A stretch of DNA of 64,000 nt from Congeria kusceri (lineage: Eukaryota; Mollusca; Bivalvia; Myida; Dreissenidae), in the NCBI GenBank assembly GCA_027627225.1, contig CM051032.1, positions 59,726,637 through 59,790,636 of the forward strand, written 5' to 3'. Below are positions 36,032-47,509 of the stretch, piece by piece. Each line of letters begins with the position of its first letter. Position 1 is the first letter of the stretch. Made by a program: the position numbers and the translations under genes. The notes beneath the pieces are model-generated. The model was not told the DNA's origin. It saw only the letters and a program-made list of their open reading frames with translations, and made no database searches.

Positions 36032-36159
36032 TTTGAGTATCTTGTCCCCAGTCTTAAGTGTCCCATTGCGGCCTGCAGGACTGTCCTCGAGGACGTGTTT
36101 GATAAAGATTCCTGAGATCATGTGCTCCTCTGTCATGTGGAACATGTCCACCCGGCCGC
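36032..36159 (-). CDS. MPDZ: MPDZ/PATJ-like exon 11: middle of PDZ-B
   Basis: This 128-nt exon (2 bases in, phase 0 out) lies between acceptor TTCCTTGCAG and donor AAA|GTAACA. It encodes GRVDMFHMTEEHMISG, then IFIKHVLEDSPAGRNGTLKT and GDKILK. The GIFIKHVLEDSPAG string is almost invariant in this family's PDZ. About 100 bp upstream in the intron lies a decayed second copy of this exon's first 45 bases. Confidence 0.96.
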
Positions 36160-36217
36160 CTGCAAGGAATTGGTTGTCTATGATAGGGTTGTGATACCGG
36201 AGAGAAAACTACTCATA

Positions 36218-36266
36218 AGGATCACATGCTCCTCTGACATGTGGAAAACATCCACCCGGCCACATG
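36218..36266 (-). pseudogene. Decayed duplicate of the 5' part of exon 11
   Basis: GATCACATGCTCCTCTGACA then TGTGGAAAACATCCACCCGG-CC matches the exon 11 sequence at 36117-36159 (GATCATGTGCTCCTCTGTCA, TGTGGAACATGTCCACCCGG-CC). In the copy the acceptor GCAG is changed (CCACATGTGG), so it cannot be spliced the same way. It lies about 102 bp upstream of the real exon start in transcript direction. Confidence 0.85.
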
Positions 36267-36689
36267 TGGGATAGCAAGCAATGGCTATGTTCGCCTTAAT
36301 ATACTCTCATCGGAGATCATGTGTCCCGTATTTGAATATAAGTAAAAATAAACTTGAAGAGTTCACCTTTTTCGCCCTTTTCCATGCTGTAAATAGATCT
36401 AACATATTGCTATTCACAGGGTCCATAGATATATGGTCCATTGTGATAGAACAGGATTCTGATATAACTCACAACCCGTGTAATGTCATCTATATATCAA
36501 TTTATAGTGTATATTAGGTTTTTTAAAGTTTTTTTTAGGTCAGAGGCCCATCAATGACCTTAAGAGATGATTTTTACTGACCCATCCGCCAACTAAGCCA
36601 ACCTTAAGAGATGATTTTTACTGTCCCATCCGCATAAGCCAACTTTGCATGAATACATCAACCTAAATCAAATATTTTTTTGTTGGCAA

Positions 36690-38745
36690 AAACAAACAAA
36701 CAAGAGGGCCAAGATGGCCCTAGTTCGCTCACCTGAGTTTAAGGCATCATAAAGGCTTATAACAATTAAGACGGCCAAATGACCCTGAAACACTTACCTG
36801 AGTATAAAGATCTAGGCCTTGCAGTATCACGAGAAGATTTTTAAAGTCTATATAAACCATGTGACCCCCAGGGCGTGGCCACTTTCTACACATGGGAAAT
36901 ATTTGAACAATCTTTGTCGAGGACCTTGCGGTTTCAGAGGAGACGATTTTTAAAGTTATTTTGCTATTAAAGTCTATATAAAAACCATGCGACCCCCGGG
37001 GCATGGCCAGTTTTTACCCCAGGGACATAATTTGAACAGTCTTTGTAGAGGACCACTACACAATGTTTCATGCTAAATATGAAACCTCTGGGCATTACAG
37101 TTTCGAAGGAGAAGATTTTTAAGGCTCACTTGCCATATAAGTCTATATAAACAATGTGACCCCCGGGGTGTGGCCAGTTTTGACTCTAGGGGCATCATTT
37201 GAAAAACCTTTGTAGAGGACCACTATACAATGTTACATACCAAATATGAAAATACTGGGCCTTTGGTTTCACAGGAGTTTGTTATAGTCATTTTGCTATT
37301 TAAGTCTCTATAAACACTGTGACCCCCGGGGCATGGCCAGTTTTGAACCCAGGGGCATCATTTGAACAATCTTGTAGAGAACCACTATACAATGTTACAT
37401 ACCAAATATAAAACATCTGGAAGTTGATGTTTCAGAGAAGAAGATTTGCAAAGTCATTTTGCTATTTAGGTCTATGTAAACAATGTGACCCCTGGGGAGT
37501 GGCCAGATTTGACCCCAGGACATCATTTTAACAATCTTTGTAGAGGACCACTATACAATGTTACAAACTAAAAATAAACCTCTGGGCCTTGCGGTTTCAG
37601 AGAAGATTTTTAAAGTCATTTTGCAATTTAAGTCTATTTAAACCATGTGGCCCCAGGGCGTGGCCATTTTGTACCCCAGGGGTATAATTTGAACAATCTT
37701 TGTAGACGACCACTACACAATGTTTCATGCTAAATATGAAACCTCTGGGCATAACAGTTTCAAAGATTTTTAAGGCCCAATTGCCATATAAGTCTTTATA
37801 AACAAGAGGGCCATGATGGCCCTAGGTCGCTCACCTGAGTTTAAGGCATCATAATGGCTAATAACAAGAGGGCAAAATGGCATTAAACCCCTTACCTGAG
37901 AATAAAAATCTGGGCCTTGCAGGTTCAGAAGTTTTTTTAGTCTATATAAACCATGTGACCCACAGGGCGTGGCCACTTTCTACCCCAGGGGCATAATTTG
38001 AAAAATATTTGTAGTGGACCACTATTCAATGTTACATACCAAATATGAAACCACTGGGCCTTGCGGTTTCAGAGGAGAAGATTTTAAAAGTCATTTTGCT
38101 ATTTAAATGTATATAAACCATGTGAACCCCAGGGGCATCATTGGAACAATCTTTGTAACGGACCACTCCACAATGTTTCATGCAAAATATAAAACCTCTG
38201 GGCCTTACAGTTTCAACAAGGAAGATTTTCAAGGCCCACTTGCCATATAAGTCTATATAAACCATGTGACCCCCGGGTCATGGCCACTTTTTACCCGAGG
38301 GGCATACTTTGAACAATCTTTGGTGAGGACTACTATACAATGTTACATATCAAATAAGAAAACACTCTAGTTTCAGAGCAGATTTTAAAGTCATTTTGCT
38401 ATTTAAGTCTATATAAACAATGTTACCCCCAGGGCAGGGCCAGTTTTGACCCCTGGGACATCATTTGAACAATCTTTGTAGAAGACAACTATTTAACTTT
38501 TAAGCCTATATAAACCATGTGACCCCCAGGGTAGCCCAGTTTGACCCCAGTGGCATCATTTGAACAATCTTTGCAGAGGACCACTATACTACATACCAAA
38601 TATGAAACTTCTGGGCCTTGCAGTTTCAGAGGAGAAGATTTTAAAAGTCATTTTGCTATTTAAGTCTATATAAACCATGTGACCCCCTGGGTGTGCACAG
38701 TTTTGACCTCAGGGTCATCATTTTAACAATCTTTGTAGAGGACCA
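36690..38745 (+). repeat. Diverged ~170-190-bp tandem repeat, forward block
   Basis: The unit is built of GTAGAGGACCACTATACAAT, GTTACATACCAAATATGAAA, CCTCTGGGCCTTGCGGTTTC, AGAAGATTTTTAAAGTCATT, TTGCTATTTAAGTCTATATA, AACCATGTGACCCCCGGGGC and GGCCAGTTTTGACCCCAGGG. AACAAGAGGGCCAxGATGGC, CCTAGxTCGCTCACCTGAGT headers occur at about 36701 and 37801, splitting the array into two ~1-kb blocks. This header-plus-repeat layout is common in bivalve genomes (from memory). Short minus-strand frames here are by-products. Confidence 0.92.
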
Positions 38746-38884
38746 CTACCGTAAATACTCAGTCATAAGTCGAGATTTTCAGCCTCTAAAATTGTGGTTA
38801 TAAAGTACAATCGACTTATGAGGCAGTTCACAAAAAATCGTAGCATATTATATAGAAATATTTTTCAAATTTAAATGTATATTA

Positions 38885-39535
38885 ACCATGTGAACCCTTC
38901 GTGTAGTGGTCCTCTACAAAGATTGTTCAAATGATGTCCCAGGGGTACAATATGGCCACGCCCTAGGTTCACATGGTTTATGTAGACTTAAATAGCAAAA
39001 TGACTTTAAAAATCTTCTCCTCTGAAACCGAAAGGCCAAGAGGTTTCATATTTAGTGTGTAACATTGTATAGTGGTCCACTACAAAGAGTGTTCAAATGA
39101 TGCCCTTTGGGTCAAATCTGAAACATCAAGGCCCCAAGGTTTCAAATTTGGTATTTAACATTGTATAGTGGTTCTCTACAAAGATTGTTCAAATGATGCC
39201 CCTTGGGTCAAAATGGGCCACACCCCAGGGGTCACATGATTTATATAGACTTAAATAGCAAAATGACTTTAAAAATCTTCTCCTTAAACTTCAAGGCCTA
39301 GAGGTTTCATATTTGGTTGCTAACATTGCGTAGTGGTCCTTTACAAAGATTGTTAAAATGATGCCCTTGGGTTCAAAATTGGCCACACCCCGGGGTTCTC
39401 ATGGTTTATATGGACTTAAATAGCAAAATGACTTAAAAATTCTTCTCCTTTGAAACCACAAGGCTGAGAGGTTTCATATTTGGTATGAAACATTGTATAG
39501 TGGTCCTCTACAAAGATTGTTCAAATAGGGCCACT
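38885..39535 (-). repeat. Same tandem repeat, inverted block
   Basis: TAGTGGTCCTCTACAAAGAT, TGTTCAAATGATGCCC, CACATGGTTTATATAGACTT and AAATAGCAAAATGACTTTAA are reverse complements of the forward block. About 3.5 units. The two blocks form a large inverted repeat around 38746-38884, where a short AAGTCGAGATTTT / CAATCGACTTATGA hairpin-like pair lies. Confidence 0.92.
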
Positions 39536-39579
39536 AGTAGAAATTTAGACCCATTTACAATGTAAGGGAGGCCACTCAC

Positions 39580-39688
39580 CGACAATACTTATTCCCAGGG
39601 TTTTGCCTGGTTCCCTGTACAGCTCTACCAGCCTGGGAGGACCCCATGTCTGGTTACCGGGGCCAACTACCACCGTCTCCTTCTTAGC
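39580..39688 (-). CDS. MPDZ: MPDZ/PATJ-like exon 10: start of PDZ-B
   Basis: This 109-nt exon (phase 0 in, 1 base over) lies between acceptor CTGATTCAG and donor GTCG|GTGAGT. It encodes AKKETVVVGPGNQTWG, then PPRLVELYREPGKTLGISIV. PRxVELxREPxxxLGISIVGG is a diagnostic start of the PDZ7-type domain of MPDZ (PDZ6-type of PATJ). The carboxylate-binding loop is TLGISI. The loop Gly after Val is split by the 3.4-kb intron. Confidence 0.96.
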
Positions 39689-39733
39689 CTGAATCAGAGA
39701 ATAATAGAGTGTTTGCGAAATAAAAAATGGAAT

Positions 39734-39982
39734 GAGACGTATCGTGGGAAAATCGGGCTTAATGTATTTGTGTAAAGTGTCATCCCGGATTAGACTGTGC
39801 AGTCCGCACAGGCTAATCCAGGACGGCACTTTCCGCCTACAGTGGATTTACGTTTCGACGAGACTTTTTTGAAACAGAAAATACCATAAAAGCGTAGTGT
39901 CATACCGCATCAGCCTGTGCAGACTGCACAGGCTGATCTGGGATGACACTTTACACATATGCATTAAGCCCAGTTTTCTCCG
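39734..39982 (-). mobile_element. GATTAGCCTGTGC MITE, copy 7
   Basis: The ends are GAGACGTATCGTGGGAAAAT and CATTAAGCCCAGTTTTCTCC. It begins 46 bp upstream of exon 10's acceptor, so it lies close to a splice site. The right terminus is degraded. Confidence 0.92.
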
Positions 39983-40849
39983 TAAAGAAATTAATTCCTA
40001 GCTTTTTGAAGGCAAAACACATGGTCAATCAAATCTTGTTGTATGGTCAATTATATGAGTACGTATCATCAAAAATAAATATTGCAATGCATCAATACCA
40101 TACCATATAGTTCTTTGCCTAAATCACAAAAATAAATGATACATAATTTTATTTATATTACAAATATGATAAACTACAATTAGTTTTATTTTAAAAATCA
40201 AACCATAATTTGTTGAATGATGATCACATTATCAGGTGACTTCCTTCACAGTAACTTTTATTTTGGCCACTGGCAAACTGGTTAATTACTTGGCAATTAA
40301 GCAAGGATATTTTGAACTAGTTCTCACCAAGTATTTACTAAACTCATTCACATGTCCTGATTTCATTGCAAAATATGAACACATTTATTTATATATATAT
40401 ACCTGAGCAATTACTACTAGTTACACAACTGATAAATACATAAAGTATTTATGCAATAAAAGGGGCAAACATTACTTCTTTTGCATTAAAAATATATAAG
40501 TAGGATTCACAGTAAACTTTAAGAGGTCAAGAATTGAATGGCAACATCTAGAGATAAACTTTAAATGCAAATTACTTAAATGGTACTCTACACAATTGTA
40601 CGAAACTTTCACACAATTATTAAACTTGCCACTCTAAACATTGAAATTCACATACATGCATCTGAAGACCATATTTATCAAACTACAATCCAAGCCTGCT
40701 CATTTCGAGTACTTGATAGGGTTAAATGATGAGAATGTATGAGCCAAACAGGATGTTCTCAGACAAAATATTGAAATGGGTTACCATGGTTGATTTGGAA
40801 ATTGACCGAGTGATTCCTGGTAAGTAAAGTGGTGTGATTTTCAAATAAA
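39983..40849. other. Intron sequence, no feature recognised
   Basis: AT-rich, with a short TA run near 40390. Confidence 0.5.
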
Positions 40850-41630
40850 ATCCAGTAGAGGAAAGTACCCACAGTGTTCCCCAAAATAAACAATGGCCAG
40901 AAAGTACCCTGTCACCCTCAGTGTTCACTAAACCACACCATGCCAGAAAATACCCTGTCACCCAAAGTGTTCACAAAACACACAATTGCAAGAAAGTACC
41001 CTCTCACCCTCCGTGTTCACTAAACCACACAATTTCCAGAAAGTATCCTGTCACCCTCAGTCTTCACTAAACCACACAATTACCCTCTTACCCTCAGTGT
41101 TTGCTAAACACCATTGCCAGAAAGTATCCTGTCACCATCAGTGTTCACTAAACCACACCATAACCAGAAAGTACCCTGTCACCCTCAGTGTTTACTAAAC
41201 TACACCATTGCCAGAAAGTACCCTATCACCCTCAGTGTTAACGAAACCACACCATTGCCAGAAAGTACCCTCTCACCCTCAGTGTTCACTAAACCACACC
41301 ATTGCTAGCAAGTACCCTATCACTCTCAGTGTTCACCAAACCACACCATTTCCAGAAAGTACCCCATCCCCCCCCCTCAGTGATCACCAAACCACACCAT
41401 TGCCACACGGGCAGGAAAGTACCCTATCCCCCTCAGTGATCACCAAACCAACCACACCATTGCCACAAGGGGAGGAAAGTACACTATCCCCCTACGTGTT
41501 CACCAATAACAAAATCCAGGAGAGAAAAGTAACCTGCCCCCCTCAGTCATCATCAAACCAACCACACCACTGCCACAAGGGGAGGAAAGTACCCTATACC
41601 CCTCAGTGTTCACCAAACCGCCAGTGCTAC
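40850..41630. repeat. ~46-bp minisatellite, about 16 copies
   Basis: The unit is CCAGAAAGTACCCTGTCACC then CTCAGTGTTCACTAAACCAC and ACCATTG, with length changes toward the right (insertion of CCACACGGGCAG/CCACAAGGGGAG). The plus strand is open for 152 codons (repeated PESTLSPSVFTKPHH) but this is a by-product of the repeat. Confidence 0.95.
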
Positions 41631-41948
41631 ACACATCCAGCAAATCAACACATAGTTTCTATGTAAAATTAACAGTCTACCAGAGGATACTAGCAAGAAA
41701 GAATGAGGAAGAATCACACACCTGAAATATAGTTATTAACTTTATGGCAAAATATACCTGACTACATTAAAATCGTGTTCATTTGAAAGAGCTTAATGAA
41801 GAACAAGTTTGAGCCAAACAAAATATTCTTCAGCCAAACATGAAGTGAAATGTGTTTCCACTGGCTAACTAGGTGGATGGAAGAGTGAGACCTTGTACTG
41901 CAAATGAGGTTTTCAATTATGATCAAAATACACTGGGCTATATAGTAC

Positions 41949-42123
41949 CTTGGTAGGGGTGGTCTTGGGGCTTTCACTGTCCCGAGGCTGGGCTTCTGGA
42001 ATGGGCGACGCTTTCTGTGTGGTTGACACAGGGGTCTTACGGGGTGAGGTGAGGGGAGAAGATGGGTTGCTTCCCTCTGAAGTGCTGCTGGATGATCGCT
42101 TCGTTATTGGGCTTAGAGTTGAT
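41949..42123 (-). CDS. MPDZ: MPDZ/PATJ-like exon 9: Ser/Thr-Pro linker
   Basis: This 175-nt exon (1 base in, phase 0 out) lies between acceptor TATACTTTCAG and donor AAG|GTACTA. The product is a Ser/Thr/Pro linker, with STLSPITKRSSSS near its start and ASPIPEAQPRDSESPKTTPT near its end. It has many S/T-P sites that proline-directed kinases could phosphorylate. The long disordered spacer between the first and second visible PDZ agrees with the spacing known for the family. Confidence 0.87.
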
Positions 42124-42856
42124 CTGAAAGTATAAGCCAAATCTGTTATTTAGAATAATATATTTGATTGTAAAAATTTAAACATGTGTTGAATATAAGT
42201 TTCCTAACAGTATATACCTACTTGTATTTAAAAAAAAAACACACAAAAACACTGGTATGCACTTTCTATAACCTAAATAGCTATAATTCTTGTGAATCAG
42301 ATTCAGTTTTCAGATGTGCTAAGCGGTGTTCATGATAAAATATAACAGCTTGAACACATTTTGTTATCTAAGATTTCACAAACATCAGCACATATCACTG
42401 TCTACTAACAAACTCCTAACAGTGTTTTGGACACATACCTAGCAATTATTTATGTAGCAGCATGGCAGATAAATAAAATAAAACATTAGAAAAAGCCTAC
42501 ACTGTAGCCTTACAAGGGAAAACTACATAGAAGCAAAAAAAAAAAACTAATTGAACAATACAATAACATCCACACACAATGGATAAACAATACAACAATT
42601 TAAACTTCGGAGAGTACTTCATGAAGTTATGTTTACACACTTTCCTTTAGTCAAATTAAAGATATCAACAAATATATAATATTGAACAATTAGGAATGAA
42701 TTATTTCTATGATATACAATATATGAAACATTAGCATTCTGATGAAATAAAATAATTTTGCAACTAGTTTCACAGTTTGCTCATTAAACATTGTACAACT
42801 CATATTTCTGATAGGAAACAAAAAATTCTCATATTTCTGATAGGAAACAAAAACTT

Positions 42857-43328
42857 CTCAAATGTGATGTTTTACTATAATCTCAAGTGTGATGTTTTAC
42901 TATAATCTCAAGTGTGATGTTTTACTATAATCTCAAGTGTGATGTTTTACTATAATCTCAAGAGAGATGCTTTACTATAAGCTCAAGTGTGAGGTTTTAC
43001 TATAAGCTCAAGTGTGATGTTTTACTATAATCTCAAGAGTGATGCTTTACTATAAGCTCAAGTGTGATGTTTTACTATAATGTCAAGTGTGATGTTTTAC
43101 TATAATCTCAAGTGTGATGTTTTACTATAATCTTAAGTGTGATGTTTTACTATAATCTCAAGAGAGATGCTTTACTATAAGCTCAAGTGTGAGGTTTTAC
43201 TATAAGCTCAAGTGTGATGTTTACTATAATCTCAAGAGTGATGCTTTACTATAAGCTCAAGTGTGATGTTTTACTATAATGTCAAGTGTGATGTTTTACT
43301 ATAATCTCAAGTGTGATGTTTTGCTATA
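42857..43328. repeat. 25-bp minisatellite with 200-bp higher-order repeat
   Basis: The unit CTCAAGTGTGATGTTTTACT-ATAAT is repeated about 19 times. Variant units (AGAGAGATGC, GTGAGGTT, AGAGTGATGC, ATGTCAAG) occur in the same order at 42961-43110 and 43161-43310, 200 bp (8 units) apart. This shows block duplication after the variants arose. Confidence 0.95.
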
Positions 43329-44590
43329 CAGACAATTATGAAATCATGCAAAACACATACTAATATGAAACAAAAAACATATTTGCACGACACCAACACA
43401 TTCTAGATAGGTACAGCTACTAAACGTATGGCAGTGAAACAGCTAAAAATAATAAATAAAATCAGTTGTTCCCATGTATTGCAAGAATATAACACTTTTG
43501 GCTAGAGATACAGAATATAATTTGTGTGGTTTTTGTATGCATTCTTGTTTCAGTGTTTTTGTGGTTAATTTTGGGCAGAAATTGGGCCCCATTTCCCCAG
43601 TGGTGAAGTATGTATTTTCCTCCCAAAAATCTCACCCCCACCCCCCACCCCCGCTCTTGGTGTCTTAAGAGGCTGCATGATAAGTAAAGTTAAAAAAATT
43701 AACAGTATTTTAAAGTTAAAACTGATGTGACAAGCTTCATATATTGCTTGTATAACATGAGCTACTAGTGATAATGAAAAATCTTGATAAAATCATTGTT
43801 CCATTTAATTTCTAAATGTTCTTAATTTCCCCCTTACAACATAGATTTTCCCCTTCCAATGGACACCAGCCACTATTACCACAATGGCTGAAAAAACACT
43901 GTACTCAAATTATTAAGCAAAAAGATGCTGCACTTAACAATCAGCAAAATAGTTGTAAGCAGTGATTTCTAGGAATTGCAAGGAAGATTTTCCTGTTAAT
44001 TTAAGAGAATTATGCCTCATTATCTGATTTGGACATTTCCAAACAAGAAATCTGATATTATTAAATCTAGTACATGTATTTTTTAATAAATGTTAAACCC
44101 TGATACCTATTGGTGAACCCTTGTCATTTTGCAGAAAACCTGACCTCTTTTTTCATCAAAAGAGAAATAACATAGACAAAATGGGTTGAAAAAAACAATA
44201 TTTGTTGACAGACAAAAAACTAAGTGCAGGCAACTTATTCAAAGATCACTTGGAAGAGATTGTTACTGATAACTGATAATGACACTGATAATGAGAGTTA
44301 AACACCATTCTTACAATGTTTCCTTTATCAACGTATGAAAATGATTTGCAGCAGCCATGTGCAGAAAACAAAACTGCAATACATACAAAATGGCTACACA
44401 TACATTTCAAAACTAAAGAAATTCAATGGCAAAAGATATCTAGGTGTACTGGGAACTTGGTGCAAACAGCTAGCTTACCGATAATACTTGGGGAATATCC
44501 TAGAGGCAAAACAAAACATTACAACATCAGCAAGGCCAATCTTATCATAGTGTAAAACTTTGTTCTGTTTGTTTGTTTATTTGTATTTTT
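43329..44590. other. Intron sequence, no gene recognised
   Basis: AT-rich; a C-rich patch (CCCCCACCCCCCACCCCC) at about 43634-43652. Confidence 0.5.
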
Positions 44591-44882
44591 CGCCGTTTTT
44601 TAACAGTATTTCAGTCATATCACAGCGGTCAGTTAACCTACTCACACTTTTCCTGGGTAAGCTTAGCTGATCTTAGCGGTTTACCAGTACTAAGTGCACA
44701 TACTTATGCCAGTAACTGACAACTGCCCTACTTGAATCAGAGTCAGGGGGGGGGGGGGGAAATGGCCGTAGAAATAATTTCATGACCAATCCCCACACAA
44801 GTTATGTGGCCGGGCTGGGGTTCGAACTCACGATCCCTGGATTGACAGTCCAGCGCTCTGCCAACTGAGCTAGCCGGGCCCG
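44591..44882 (-). mobile_element. tRNA-derived SINE, copy 3
   Basis: On the minus strand the head reads GGCCCGGCTAGCTCAGTTGG, CAGAGCGCTGGACTGTCAAT (anticodon GTC), GAGTTCGAACCCCAG. The body is GGCCACATAACTTGTGTGGG, a poly-C run, CAGTTGTCAGTTACTGGC, then ACTGACCGCTGTGATATGAC and AACGGCG. It is single-headed and complete, so it is the reference for the eight-headed locus. Confidence 0.9.
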
Positions 44883-45063
44883 ACTCAAACTGTAAAACTG
44901 ACTATTGACATTTTGAGTTATAACATAAATCCAGTTTTCAGGTAGTATTGGGGTGGGTGGGGAATTCTCAGTGGTGTTGATGGTATGATTCGTAACAGTC
45001 TGAAAACAATTATCACTTACCAGGCACCACAACTACGAAAGTTCTCAATCTCAGACTTAGTTG

Positions 45064-45554
45064 CAACTTAAAATACTGACCAATGAGAATGCCTGTTACA
45101 TATGAGCTTTGATTTCCATTGGTTTACTATTTAAGATTAAGACTCTCAACTTAAAATACTGACCAATGAGAATGCTTGTTACATATGAGCTGTGATTTCC
45201 ATTGGTTTACTATTTAAGATTAAGACTCTCAGCTTAAAATACAGACCATTCAGAATGCTTGTTACATATGCTTTGATTTCCATTGGTTTACTATTCAAGA
45301 TTAAGACTCTCAACTTAAAATACTGAACAATCAGAATGATTGTTACATATGAGCTTTGATTTCCATTGGTTTACAATTTAAGATTAAGACTCTCAGCTTA
45401 AAATACTGACCAATCAGAATGCTTGTTACATATGAGCTTTGATTTCCATTGGTTTACTATGTAAGATTAAGACTCTCAACTTAAAATACTGAACAATCAG
45501 AATGCTTGTTACATATGAGCTTTGATTTCCATTGCTTTTCTATTTAAGATCAAA
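45064..45554. repeat. 83-bp tandem repeat, 6 copies
   Basis: The unit is AACTTAAAATACTGACCAAT, GAGAATGCTTGTTACATATG, AGCTTTGATTTCCATTGGTT, TACTATTTAAGATTAAGACT, CTC. Each unit has CCAAT and its inverse ATTGG. Confidence 0.95.
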
Positions 45555-46079
45555 CTTAAGAATGTTCATAGTGGTGGGGCCAGTACATGAGCACAATTCG
45601 CTTACATGAGAAAGAGCGACAGTCACATAATGGTACACATACTTTAGTGTCACCAAACAAGCCTAACTAAGAAAGAACCTTTACGATATTTAATAAAAAC
45701 AAAGTACTGGTTCTACATTGAAAACAGTCGTGAGAGTGACTTGATCAGCCATAGCTTTTTGACAAAATTAAGGTAAAACATATACAATATAACTGATAAT
45801 TGTCCATGTGACAACTTTTGCTTTATCCTGAAATATGTAGGGTAATTACATGACACTGAAAAACATCCCTGTCTTACAAACGAAAGTTTCAATTTTTGAA
45901 CATTATTATTCTTAACATTTCCACGAATATTTCACGATTAAAAATTTATGCATTCAACAGTAAATGGCAACCAAACTTGAATGCTATGTACAAAATGTCC
46001 CAAAATTAGACTTTTTAAAACATGAATTTAACAAAAGGTCACATTAGACAACGAATATAACAAGCCAATATTTTATCTT

Positions 46080-46335
46080 TGTCGTGGGAAAACCGGTCTT
46101 AATGCATGTACGTAAAGTGTCGTCCCGGATTAGCATGTGCAGTCTGCACAGGCTAATCCGGGACGGCACTTTCCGCTTTTATGGTATTTTATGTTTCAAT
46201 GAAGTCTCTTCTAACCATAAATCCACTTTAGGCGGAAAGTGTCATCCCGGATTAGCCTGTGTGCACTGCACAGGCTAATCCGGGATGACACTTTATGCAC
46301 ATGCATTATGTCCGGTTTTCCCACGACGTGCCTCA
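46080..46335 (+). mobile_element. GATTAGCCTGTGC MITE, copy 8
   Basis: The ends are TGTCGTGGGAAAACCGGTC and GGTTTTCCCACGACGTGCCT. Both hairpins are nearly perfect (GGATTAGCCTGTGTGCACTG, CACAGGCTAATCCGGGATGA). Confidence 0.94.
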
Positions 46336-46917
46336 TTTATAAAACAATGACAGCACATGGACATATGCCTGACATACTAAGGTAGAAAATGATAATTTAT
46401 CCTTTAATCATTCTCTAAATGTTTTCAAATGTTTAAATATTATTTGGATGGAAAATGGTTGCCAGATAAAAACAACAGAAAAAGAGTCAAACAGAATAGA
46501 CCATGTTTATTTATTGAGATGTAAAGTTGAGTTTCTGATGACAAACATATTGTTTTATATGTTATCTTTCAACATAAGCAAACATGATTTAAGTATTGAA
46601 TTTGAATTGTGTTACTACAACATCACATCCAAAAAGAGGAGACTATAGAAAACACTGAAGTACAAACATTGTATTCATAAAAACACCTGTACAACACTAT
46701 ATTGGTCTGCCATACCAACTGTTATAGTAACCAACAAGTATATCTGTTCTGTTTCTTGTTAACATATTTTTTGTCATAATTTAATCTAACTTCATACCCA
46801 AGATTTTACCAAAATGGCAGAAATACATCTTTTTTTTTCAATAGTGAACATTACTTTTCAACAAATCAACAATAGCACAAATCATATCACATATTGGTCA
46901 TATATATAAAGAGAATA

Positions 46918-47044
46918 CTAGGTTAATGTTAAATAAAAATAAGTTTATTGAGCACGGCTTAGAAAACCTGAATCACAAGCCTTGGCGAGGGGTTCACGTT
47001 TTCGTGCCGAGCAAATAAACTTATTTTTATTCAACACTTACCTA
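46918..47044. mobile_element. Hairpin MITE, 127 bp
   Basis: CTAGGTTAATGTTAAATAAA, AATAAGTTTATTGAGCACGG pairs with the complement of CCGAGCAAATAAACTTATTT, TTATTCAACACTTACCTAG. The near-perfect stem has a ~35-bp loop. Flanks also match loosely (AAAGAGAATA against AATTATATTT). Confidence 0.8.
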
Positions 47045-47407
47045 GAATTATATTTATCCCATCATTTTCCATCTTTATTTTGACAATATATCCATTTGAT
47101 GTCATTATACCACAGTGTTGAAATAAAGCAAAGTTTATTCCATGGGGTGTTATTTTGTCAATGCATGCCTTATGATGGGATAAAAGATATTTCCATGTTA
47201 GCATTACTGGCAGCCAAAATAACCAATGGCTACTATTATTTCGAAAATGCAGAATATGTTAACAGTTTCAGCATTTTCTAAGATGACAGGTATTTTTGCA
47301 AAATGGACAAAACTTAATATGGCTACTGATTGTTATTTATTAGTGCCAACATATTATTTGTTCCTAAAATGCCGCTGAAGCCATGTTGTTGTTGAGTGGA
47401 TACTTAC
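47045..47407. other. Intron sequence next to exon 8
   Basis: No feature recognised. Confidence 0.5.
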
Positions 47408-47509
47408 TTTGGTGAGGTCATCATCTTCGGAGAGTTTGGGCTTTCTGGCATTCTATTAGCAACCGTTTCCAAGTGGGCCGCTCCATCAGCAGCCGTCACG
47501 TAGCTGATA
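47408..47509 (-). CDS. MPDZ: MPDZ/PATJ-like exon 8: last strand of PDZ-A and linker
   Basis: This 102-nt exon (1 base in, 2 bases over) lies between acceptor TCTCCTTCCAG and donor CCAAA|GTAAGTA. With exon 7 it completes the final PDZ strand as TDIS-ISYVTAADGAAHLETV, matching the DIxITYVPAEHLE-type end of this family's PDZ. A linker (ANRMPESPNSPKMMTSPK) follows. The phase fit is exact on both sides. Confidence 0.92.

Noticed and set aside
41208..41666. 152-codon plus-strand frame with PESTLSPSVFTKPHH repeats
   Set aside because: It reads the ~46-bp minisatellite, and similar frames start in neighbouring units.
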